From contig CAIYZZ010000499.1 of the NCBI GenBank assembly GCA_903930805.1, positions 1 through 11,026 of the forward strand: DNA of 11,026 nt. The letters are read 5' to 3'. Below the pieces are notes generated by a model. It made no database searches and had not been told where the DNA came from. It was given only the letters and a program-made list of their open reading frames with translations. This stretch comes from an uncultured Rhodocyclaceae bacterium (lineage in GTDB: Bacteria > Pseudomonadota > Gammaproteobacteria > Burkholderiales > Rhodocyclaceae). The translations under genes and the position numbers were made by a program. This document shows positions 1-6,677 of this stretch, in pieces; the stretch's first letter is position 1, and every line of letters starts with the position of its first letter.

Positions 1-1344
1 ATTGTGCCCGTCGAGCATCACCTCGCCCACGCCTCCAGCGCCTACCACTGTTCCGGTTTCCAGGAAAAGACTGCCATTCTCGGCATCGACGGCAAGGGCG
101 AATACGCCACTACCTTCTTCGGTTACGGCGAGAACGGCCGTATCCACAAGATCAAGGAGTTTTTCGACCCGGATTCGCTCGGCGGTCTCTACGGCGCGAT
201 CACCGAATATCTCGGCTTCGAGATGCTCGATGGTGAATACAAGGTCATGGGCATGGCGCCCTATGGCGACCCGACACGCTACGACTTTTCACGTCTGGCA
301 AAATTCGAGAACGGTGAACTGATCGTCAACACCGACTACGCCAACGTGATCGGTTTGCGCCGCTACAAGGAAAATGGCAAGGGCTACTACTTCTCGCCGA
401 AGCTGATCGAGTGGCTCGGGCCCAAGCGGGCGGGCGACATTGCCGACGACCCCTACATTCACTACGCGGCGAGCATGCAGAAGCTGTTCGAGGATCTGTC
501 GCTGCAAATGATGGATTACTACCTTGGTGACATCCTGCGCGAAACCGGAAAACTGGCCTTCGCCGGTGGCGGTGCGCTCAACGTCAAGCTCAACCAGAAA
601 ATCGTCGCGCGACTCGAAGTCAAGGAGCTGTTCGTCCAGCCGGCTTCAGGGGATTCTGGCACCGCCATCGGTGCGGCCTCCCATGTTTCGGTACAGCGCG
701 GCGTGCCGGTCGAAAAAATGGAGCACGTTTTTCTCGGCCCGGCCTACAGCAACGAAGATGTCATCGCCGCGTGCGCCAAGCATCCGTCCAGGCTTCAATG
801 GGAGCAGGTTGACGATGTGCCGCAGCGCATCGCGAAGATCCTCGCCAACGGCCACCCTGTCGCCTGGTTTCAGGGACGGATGGAATTCGGCCCGCGTGCT
901 CTGGGCGGCCGCTCCATCCTCGGCTGCCCCAGTGCATCAGGTGTGGCCGACCGCAATAACGCGCAGATCAAGTTCCGCGAACGCTGGCGCCCGTTCTGCC
1001 CCTCAATGCTCGATACCGTCGGCCCGCAAATGCTCGGCTCGGATCACCCCGCCCCCTTCATGACCTTCACCTTCAAAGTCGCGGAAGAATGGAAAACCCG
1101 CGTACCCGAAGTCGTCCATGAAGACGGCACCTCGCGTGCCCAAGTGCTCAAGCGCGACCACAACCCACGCTACTACGATTTGATGCTAGAACTGGAAAAA
1201 CTCACCGGCAACGGCGTGGTGCTCAATACCTCGCTCAACCGCCGCGGCGAACCGATGATCTGCTCGCCGACCGATGCACTGAATATGTTCTTCGGGTCGG
1301 ATCTGGAATATTTGGTGATGGAAGACATCTTGGTCGCGAAATAA
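1..1344 (+). CDS. Carbamoyltransferase, NodU/CmcH family (5' end missing)
   Basis: Enzymes of this family move a carbamoyl group from carbamoyl phosphate, through carbamoyl-adenylate, onto a hydroxyl of a sugar or natural product in the cytoplasm. The reading frame is open to the window edge, so the GTG at 4 is an internal Val. Family members are usually about 550-600 residues; 447 are visible, so roughly 100 N-terminal residues are missing. Counting from that Val, the metal/nucleotide-binding EHHLAHA motif is at residues 4-10 and a GGGALN motif is near 188. GDSGTAIGAA is at 216-225. The C-terminal domain carries the signature MEFGPRALGGRS (293-304) and VLNTSLNRRGEP (406-417). Both domains therefore look intact. 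The gene ends 1 nt before a GT2 gene, which suggests cotranscription and a glycan acceptor. The family is certain; the acceptor is inferred. Confidence 0.93.
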   Translation: MVPVEHHLAHASSAYHCSGFQEKTAILGIDGKGEYATTFFGYGENGRIHKIKEFFDPDSLGGLYGAITEYLGFEMLDGEYKVMGMAPYGDPTRYDFSRLAKFENGELIVNTDYANVIGLRRYKENGKGYYFSPKLIEWLGPKRAGDIADDPYIHYAASMQKLFEDLSLQMMDYYLGDILRETGKLAFAGGGALNVKLNQKIVARLEVKELFVQPASGDSGTAIGAASHVSVQRGVPVEKMEHVFLGPAYSNEDVIAACAKHPSRLQWEQVDDVPQRIAKILANGHPVAWFQGRMEFGPRALGGRSILGCPSASGVADRNNAQIKFRERWRPFCPSMLDTVGPQMLGSDHPAPFMTFTFKVAEEWKTRVPEVVHEDGTSRAQVLKRDHNPRYYDLMLELEKLTGNGVVLNTSLNRRGEPMICSPTDALNMFFGSDLEYLVMEDILVAK

Positions 1345-1345
1345 A

Positions 1346-2287
1346 GTGCTGCCTCCTCTCGTCAGTATCGCTATACCGGCTTACAACCACGCGGCTTATG
1401 TTGAGGCCTGCCTTGCTTCCGTGTGCGCGCAGACCTATCCAGAGCTTGAGCTGGTGATGATCGACGATGGTTCTACTGACGGCACATTCGAGATTGCCCG
1501 GAAATTTCTTGAATCACACGGCAACCGCTTCCGCCGCATTGTCCTTGAGCGCCAGGAGAATCAGGGGGTGTGCGCCACTTCCAATGCAGTTATTGCCGCC
1601 AGTCGGGGTGAATGGGTACATCTGCTGGGTTCGGATGATGCTCTCTATCCGAATAAGGTGGCACGCATTCAACAAGCTATCGACGCTTGGCAATGCCCTG
1701 ACCTTGCGCTGGTGCATGCCGACATCGATATGATCGATTCTTCAGGGAAGGTCATCGAGGGCGCCCGGCTGCGCAAACAGCGTCCGCCACCCGGTATCAG
1801 TCGCGAAGCATGGCACTGGCTTTTTTTCAATCGCCAATACATCTTCAATCCGACCGTAGCGTTACGTAAAGACGCAATTTTATCCATCGGGGGATTTGAC
1901 CCAGGACTGGCACTGGAGGATCTGGACTGTTGGTTGCGCCTGTCGGTTAGTCATGCCATCGCACGCGTGCCCGAGGTATTGGCAAGTTATCGAAAACACT
2001 CGACCAATAGTTCGCGCAAGCGAACCAAAATGCTTGCTGCCTTATTACATACCTACGGGAAATTTTTAGCGGGGCATGGCACGTTGATATCCGAAAAGGA
2101 TGTCCAAAGCCATTTCAGAACAAATCTTAAATACGTCTGGCAACGCATACGCAAAGTTCGACCACTCCTGTTGCCTGTTGTTGCAACCGCGCTACTAAGT
2201 AGTTTTCTGCGTACTCCGCAGGTCCGAGATTACCAGCGCTTCGGAAACTTGATGGATGGATTAGCCAAGCAGGTGGGGGACGAATGA
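1346..2287 (+). CDS. Glycosyltransferase family 2 (GT-A fold)
   Basis: A 313-residue inverting glycosyltransferase expected to transfer a sugar from a nucleotide-sugar donor onto a growing glycan at the cytoplasmic face. The N-terminal Rossmann-like part shows VSIAIPAYNHAAY (6-18) and the nucleotide-binding IDDGSTDGT (39-47). SDD at 96-98 sits where the DxD metal-binding motif is expected. GGFDPGL (182-188) is followed by ALEDLDCWLRL (189-199), the usual acidic motif holding the catalytic base. The last 90 residues are basic and partly hydrophobic, and I cannot assign them to a domain. The start is GTG at 1346, 1 nt after the carbamoyltransferase stop; the conserved strand begins at residue 6, so a later start is unlikely. 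Its 3' end overlaps the next gene by 4 nt (ATGA), indicating translational coupling. The sugar donor cannot be read from sequence. Confidence 0.92.
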   Translation: MLPPLVSIAIPAYNHAAYVEACLASVCAQTYPELELVMIDDGSTDGTFEIARKFLESHGNRFRRIVLERQENQGVCATSNAVIAASRGEWVHLLGSDDALYPNKVARIQQAIDAWQCPDLALVHADIDMIDSSGKVIEGARLRKQRPPPGISREAWHWLFFNRQYIFNPTVALRKDAILSIGGFDPGLALEDLDCWLRLSVSHAIARVPEVLASYRKHSTNSSRKRTKMLAALLHTYGKFLAGHGTLISEKDVQSHFRTNLKYVWQRIRKVRPLLLPVVATALLSSFLRTPQVRDYQRFGNLMDGLAKQVGDE

Positions 2288-3759
2288 AAGCCTTTCCTTG
2301 GATTGAGCGGCCGGGGCAATTGCAGGTAATGGTCCGAATGATTAACCCCACGCGCGCGGCATTCATTGGCAGCCTGCTGCTGTCTTTTGTTGCCATTCAA
2401 GGCCAACTGGTTAACCGTGACGGTGTCCTTTACCTGGATATTGCAAGAGCAATTCTGGAAGAAGGATTGCGGGCGGTGGTACACATCGGCGACTTGAGTT
2501 TTCTGCCAATGTTGATTGCGGCTGTTTCCGTGTTGTCGCGCCTGGGTCTTGAATCATCGGCGCATCTCCTGAATGCACTTTTCCTGGCCGGCACCTGTGC
2601 CTTACTGGTGTCATGGAGCAAGCAGCAGGCCCCTGAAACAGCTTGGGCTGCATGCCTTGTCGTGTTGGCCATGCCTGCCTACAATCACTACCGTAGCGAT
2701 ATTCTTCGAGAGTACGGCTTCTGGTTCTTTTCCATTGCCGGCCTTTGGTTGGCAATGTGCTGGTTGGAAACTCAACGTTGGCGGGAGTTGCTGCTGAGCC
2801 AACTGGCACTGGCTACTGCAGCCTTGTTTCGCCTGGAGGCAATCGCCTTCTTTCCGGCATTGATGTTATGGCAGGTGTTTTCCGCGCCAGATGACCAAAA
2901 ATCCAAACGCATAATCGCGACAAGCGCAGTGCCACTTTCCACCGTGGCGCTTGTGACTTTTTTCTTGGCTATTGGCGCGCTAGAGTTACCGGACCGTGCA
3001 GTCTATTTCTTGCAGGCAGCCAACCCCATCTACAAGTTGCGACTCTTTAACGAAGTTGCTGCGCGCTTTGCTGACGCTGTATTGAACAAATATTCACGCG
3101 AGGGGGCTTCTTACATTCTCTTCTTCGGGCTACTGACAGTTATCCCAATGAAGTTCTTTTCGGCGCTGGGCATTTTCGTCGTGCCGACGGTCTATCAGTT
3201 TCTAAGGCAGCCAGTTCGAGAAACTTTTTCCCGTTGGCAACCGTTGGGCTGGGCATTCCTGTTTTATCTACTGGTTCTGGCGGCATTCCTCACCCATCAG
3301 TTTTTTCTTAGCGCTCGTTATGTCAGCATGCTCAACCTGCTGATGGTGCCGGTGATTGCTGCCGGTTCGACGCTTTTTCTCAAGCGCTATTTCCGCTGGC
3401 GGGTACCCATGGTATTGCTTGCCCTGTTGGTCATGCTGGTAGATGTAGTCAGCTGGGGGCCGCGAAAAACGCACATTATTGAGACTGGGCAATGGCTCGC
3501 AAAGCATGTGCCTGACCACTCGAAAGTCTGCATGACAAACTCACGTATTGCTTACTATGCCGGCTGGCCAGTCAAACAAATGGCCATTGTGGATAATCTT
3601 GACAACATGCTCGCTCTGGATCGATGCGGTATGGTCGTCCTCGAGATAAATCAGAAAGACAAGAAATCAGCATTGTCACTATCCTCGCAAGGCTTCCACG
3701 AAGCGGCACGTTTCGCAAATACTGCAGGTGATATCGTGCTGGTTGCCGTTCGCGATTAG
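2284..3759 (+). CDS. Multi-spanning GT-C type glycosyltransferase (PMT/ArnT-like)
   Basis: A 491-residue inner-membrane protein with about ten hydrophobic helices over residues 25-405 and a C-terminal soluble tail of about 80 residues, probably periplasmic. The layout matches GT-C transferases, which use polyprenyl-phosphate sugars on the periplasmic side. After the first helix comes NRDGVLYLD (44-52), with D46 where the GT-C catalytic acidic residue sits. A second acidic motif, YRSDILREYG, has D139 and E143 in the second periplasmic loop, as in GT39 proteins. Sequence support for a specific family is weaker than for the ArnT-like gene at 6678, so the substrate is unknown and a non-catalytic role is possible. 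The ATG start overlaps the preceding stop (ATGA) and is preceded by a purine-rich GGTGGGGGA at close spacing. Met16 and Met19 are alternative starts. The 3' end overlaps the opposing GT2 gene. Confidence 0.8.
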   Translation: MKAFPWIERPGQLQVMVRMINPTRAAFIGSLLLSFVAIQGQLVNRDGVLYLDIARAILEEGLRAVVHIGDLSFLPMLIAAVSVLSRLGLESSAHLLNALFLAGTCALLVSWSKQQAPETAWAACLVVLAMPAYNHYRSDILREYGFWFFSIAGLWLAMCWLETQRWRELLLSQLALATAALFRLEAIAFFPALMLWQVFSAPDDQKSKRIIATSAVPLSTVALVTFFLAIGALELPDRAVYFLQAANPIYKLRLFNEVAARFADAVLNKYSREGASYILFFGLLTVIPMKFFSALGIFVVPTVYQFLRQPVRETFSRWQPLGWAFLFYLLVLAAFLTHQFFLSARYVSMLNLLMVPVIAAGSTLFLKRYFRWRVPMVLLALLVMLVDVVSWGPRKTHIIETGQWLAKHVPDHSKVCMTNSRIAYYAGWPVKQMAIVDNLDNMLALDRCGMVVLEINQKDKKSALSLSSQGFHEAARFANTAGDIVLVAVRD

Positions 3760-4712
3760 CACCCTGACAGCCAAGCGCGCAGTGCTTTCCGAAGATTCCG
3801 AACTCTGACTACCTGACGCCAATCGAGTTGTAACGCTTTGCGGAAATAACGCCGGGCAGTTTCCTTGTCACCAGCTCCAAGGACATTACGAAAAAGCGAC
3901 AGGTAACGGTTAGCTGCATAACTAGAGCGCATTGGCTGACATGCTGGGGGTAATGTCCGAAAAACTTCGTCAATAAAATCACCGCACCCCTCAGTCATAC
4001 CAAAGTTTTTATGGCGCAGACTGCCCGAGTGTTTATTTACCCGCACCATAAGGTGGTCAATGCACCCAATATGAGCTTGAGCGATCAGATGAGCAAAAAC
4101 AGGAATGTCCTCGCGCTGGCGTAAATGCTCCGGGTAGGGACGTTGGGCAAATAAAGACTTGCGTGCAACAAACGACCCGTGCCCAAGGCTGATGCGCTTG
4201 TGCACAAGGTAGTCGGCCACTCTTTTTTCAACTTTCGCTTGCGGCAAGATGGGGCGATAAACCTTCTCCCTGCCATCCATGTAACAGCTGAGGTGGCCAC
4301 CGAGCAACAAATCTGTTTCGGGATGTTGGGCTAGGTATAGGCAAACTGCCTGGATGGTTCCGGGCATCAGTTCATCGTCGGCGTCGAGAAACAATACATG
4401 ACTACCCCGACTTAGACGCAGACCTTGGTTACGTGCCGACGCCGCGCCAGAATTGGCTTGGCGAAAATAACTAAAGGTTTCTCCCCATGTCCGCTGAAGT
4501 TCCTGGATAACCATTGCTGTGTTATCAGTTGACCCGTCATCAACAACGATCAATTCCTCTGCTGGAGACATCTGTGCCAAAACGGAGGTTAGCGATTGCT
4601 GCAGGCGATCCCCATAGTTGTAGGCAGGTACAATGACACTCAGTCGAATTGGGCTACCGTCCGACATCTGGAAAGTAAGGTGGGAAGGCCCTGTATCCAT
4701 AGTTTGAGCCAC
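3756..4712 (-). CDS. Glycosyltransferase family 2, opposite strand
   Basis: A 318-residue cytoplasmic GT2 enzyme. Visible motifs are LSVIVPAYNYG (24-34), VVDDGSTDNT (56-65), NSGAASARNQG (87-97) and LFLDADDE (107-114), which contains a true DxD (D110-A-D112). RQREDIPVF near residue 200 supplies the acidic catalytic-base motif. The C-terminus, rich in Arg and Leu and containing a YFRKAL stretch, resembles the TPR-like tail found on some GT2 proteins. The frame opens with GTG at 4712; ATG at 4700 (residue 5) and ATG at 4667 (residue 16) are equally possible, and none has a clear Shine-Dalgarno sequence. It is the only gene in the middle of the window on this strand. It converges on the GT-C gene with a 4 nt overlap (TTAG serves both stops) and diverges from the YejM-like gene. 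It must be transcribed separately from its neighbours. Confidence 0.92.
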   Translation of the reverse strand: MAQTMDTGPSHLTFQMSDGSPIRLSVIVPAYNYGDRLQQSLTSVLAQMSPAEELIVVDDGSTDNTAMVIQELQRTWGETFSYFRQANSGAASARNQGLRLSRGSHVLFLDADDELMPGTIQAVCLYLAQHPETDLLLGGHLSCYMDGREKVYRPILPQAKVEKRVADYLVHKRISLGHGSFVARKSLFAQRPYPEHLRQREDIPVFAHLIAQAHIGCIDHLMVRVNKHSGSLRHKNFGMTEGCGDFIDEVFRTLPPACQPMRSSYAANRYLSLFRNVLGAGDKETARRYFRKALQLDWRQVVRVRNLRKALRAWLSGC

Positions 4713-4769
4713 GCGGGAAAGACAGCGATCGTTCCGCGATTTGGCGAGTCCCGATAAAGAAAAGTTAAA
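4713..4769. promoter_or_regulatory. Divergent intergenic interval, presumed promoter region
   Basis: This 57 nt gap is the longest non-coding stretch in the window. It separates the - strand GT2 gene from the + strand unit starting at 4770. Because the genes on either side diverge, at least one promoter must lie here or just inside the flanking coding ends. I see no convincing -35/-10 pair on either strand. GATAAA at 4753-4758 is the best -10-like hexamer on the + strand, but it lacks a good -35 partner. The function is inferred from gene orientation alone. Confidence 0.3.
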
Positions 4770-6665
4770 TTGAAAAAAAATCCAAACCGTCTAGCAGAGG
4801 CCCAGCTTCCGGCTAACTTCGGCCTGTTCATCGCCCTAAGCTGGCTGCACATGCTGACGGTAACGTGGGCATATTACCGCGAAGGCAACCCGGCATTCGG
4901 CCTGAATATGCTGACAGCCTTCCATCTTTCCGCCTGGTCAATCTATAGCCTGCTCTACCTGTTGCCAGGACTGCTACCGGCCCTGTTGGTCGGCAGTTTG
5001 GTTAAACAGAGGACTTGGATAGTTGCATCTTTAGCGGTTTTCGGCACCAGCCTGTGCATCTTGTTCATCCGCTCGGACAGCGTCATCTACGATCTATATA
5101 GGTTCCACTTTAACGGCTTTGTCGTCAATTTGCTGATGACGCCCGGTGGGGTGCAATCCCTGGGGGGGGGAGGGGATACCTATCTGTCCATCGCCCTTAC
5201 CGCACTCGGCCATATTTTGCTGCAGTCGTTGCTGTGGCCAACAAGCAGTTGGGTAGTCGCAAATAAACTTATTCCAGTCAGATGGGGAATAGTGCTGGCG
5301 GTGCTGACAACCTTGATGATAGGCGAGCGTGTGGCATTTGGCATGGCCGACATCAGGAATGATGGCAATGTATTAAATGCCGCCAAGGTTTATCCGTTTT
5401 ATGGGCGCACCACATTTCGCAGCGCAGCCACGAAACTTGGCATCGAGCCGGCACGTCGCGCGGATAAGGCGGCAGTTGAACTCAATGGCGGGCGCCTGAA
5501 CTACCCGATCGGCAAGCTCGAATACGCTCCCGTACCCCGTCCGCCCAACGTGGTGATACTGGTTGCGGAATCATTGCGTTGGGATCGGATGACCCGGGAG
5601 ATCATGCCCAACACCTGGCGTCTTGCGCAAAGAAGCCAATATTTCACCCATCATTATTCCAGTGGCAATGGCACCCGCGAAGGATTGTTCGGTTTGTTCT
5701 ACGGGCTGTATGGATCCTATTGGTCGAATTTCTTGCACGCCCAAAGGAGTCCGCTGCTGATGGATCGCATGCAGGAACTGGGTTATCAGTTCGATATCCG
5801 CACCAGCGCAAAATTCTCTTACCCTGAGTTTGACAAGACGCTTTTCGCGAAAATTTCTGTTGATGCCTTGCATGAGAGCGGGGGAAGCATGGCCCCATGG
5901 GAACACGACCAGCAAAACACCACTGCCCTGATCGACTTCCTGAACAATAGAGACCCCGCTCGTCCCTTCATGAGTTTCTTCTTCATCGAGTCAACGCACG
6001 CACGCTACACTTTCCCTGATTCGGCCATCATCGCCAGACCTTATCTTGAGAATGTTAACTATGCAACCATGAGTCGGGCGTCACTGACACCCAACATCGA
6101 CCAGTTGCTCAATCGGTATACCAACGCGGCGCACTGGATCGACGTGCAAATGGGCCGGATTTACGCCGAACTGGAAAAGCAGGGCCTGCTCGACAATACC
6201 ATCATCATCGTTACTGGCGACCATGGTGAGGAGTTCATGGAAAAGGGTGCCTGGGGCCATAACTCGGATTTTGTCGATGAGCAGATTCGCACCCCCATGG
6301 TGATGTGGGCACCCGGTCGCGAGCATCGCGTCATCAATGATGTCAGCAGTCATCTCGATATCGGCACTACCCTTATGCAAATCCTCGGGGCACCCAAGGA
6401 CTCGGGGGGGTACTCGCTGGGAACCAGTCTTTTCGATCTGGCAGATCGTCCGTTTGTCGTGAGCAGTGACTGGCATAGCATCAGCGTGATCGCGAAAGAC
6501 ATGAAATACCGCATTCCCTACGCAAACCGTGGCACGGATAATTGGCTACCGACAGATATGGGGGACGCCCCATACTCCGGTGATGCGGTTACCGAGGTGT
6601 TGAAGAGGAACAACCCGATAGTTCTCGATGCCATCAAAAACTGCTCGAAGTTCACATCACGATAA
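4770..6665 (+). CDS. YejM/PbgA-like inner-membrane sulfatase-superfamily protein
   Basis: A 631-residue protein: an N-terminal membrane part of about five helices (roughly residues 15-190), then a periplasmic alkaline-phosphatase-superfamily domain (about 255-620). The membrane part resembles DUF3413 of YejM/PbgA, including DLYRFHFNGFVVNLL around residues 109-123. The globular part has the YejM-like SSGNGTREGLFGLFYG (297-312). In E. coli, YejM (586 residues) binds cardiolipin and LPS and helps control LPS synthesis; relatives such as LtaS and EptA transfer phosphoglycerol or phosphoethanolamine. Here the whole metal/nucleophile set is present: E267, T302, H410, D484-H485 in TGDHGEEF, and H497. 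It may therefore be an active phosphotransferase or phosphatase. The start is TTG at 4770, since a stop lies in frame at 4755-4757 and the first ATG (residue 28) is inside the first helix. The gene contains A8, G9 and G7 runs and is 12 nt upstream of the ArnT-like gene. Confidence 0.88.
   Translation: MKKNPNRLAEAQLPANFGLFIALSWLHMLTVTWAYYREGNPAFGLNMLTAFHLSAWSIYSLLYLLPGLLPALLVGSLVKQRTWIVASLAVFGTSLCILFIRSDSVIYDLYRFHFNGFVVNLLMTPGGVQSLGGGGDTYLSIALTALGHILLQSLLWPTSSWVVANKLIPVRWGIVLAVLTTLMIGERVAFGMADIRNDGNVLNAAKVYPFYGRTTFRSAATKLGIEPARRADKAAVELNGGRLNYPIGKLEYAPVPRPPNVVILVAESLRWDRMTREIMPNTWRLAQRSQYFTHHYSSGNGTREGLFGLFYGLYGSYWSNFLHAQRSPLLMDRMQELGYQFDIRTSAKFSYPEFDKTLFAKISVDALHESGGSMAPWEHDQQNTTALIDFLNNRDPARPFMSFFFIESTHARYTFPDSAIIARPYLENVNYATMSRASLTPNIDQLLNRYTNAAHWIDVQMGRIYAELEKQGLLDNTIIIVTGDHGEEFMEKGAWGHNSDFVDEQIRTPMVMWAPGREHRVINDVSSHLDIGTTLMQILGAPKDSGGYSLGTSLFDLADRPFVVSSDWHSISVIAKDMKYRIPYANRGTDNWLPTDMGDAPYSGDAVTEVLKRNNPIVLDAIKNCSKFTSR
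5162..5170 (+). repeat. G9 homopolymer tract inside the YejM-like gene
   Basis: Nine consecutive G residues, then A and four more G, encode the end of Leu131 and Gly132-Gly135 in the membrane part. Loss of one G would bring in TAG at 5254-5256; gain of one G would bring in TAA at 5264-5266. Either change would truncate the protein at about 160-165 residues and remove the whole periplasmic domain. The frame is intact as given. Whether the tract varies cannot be seen from one sequence. Confidence 0.85.
6404..6410 (+). repeat. G7 homopolymer tract near the 3' end of the YejM-like gene
   Basis: Seven consecutive G residues span Ser545-Gly546-Gly547 in the periplasmic domain, after all catalytic motifs. 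It is a second mononucleotide run in the same gene. It is shorter and so less prone to slippage than the G9 tract. Confidence 0.7.
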
Positions 6666-6677
6666 TTTGGAAATCAA

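Noticed and set aside
524..1063. Long overlapping + strand open frame of 179 codons inside the carbamoyltransferase
   Set aside because: Its translation is Ser/Arg/Pro-rich with no motif, and the other frame carries clear conserved carbamoyltransferase signatures. It is a shadow frame.
4741..4769. TTGGCG (4741) and GTTAAA (4764) as a sigma-70 promoter with 17 nt spacing
   Set aside because: The -10 matches only three of six consensus bases and would place transcription start inside the coding sequence, so the pair is not credible.
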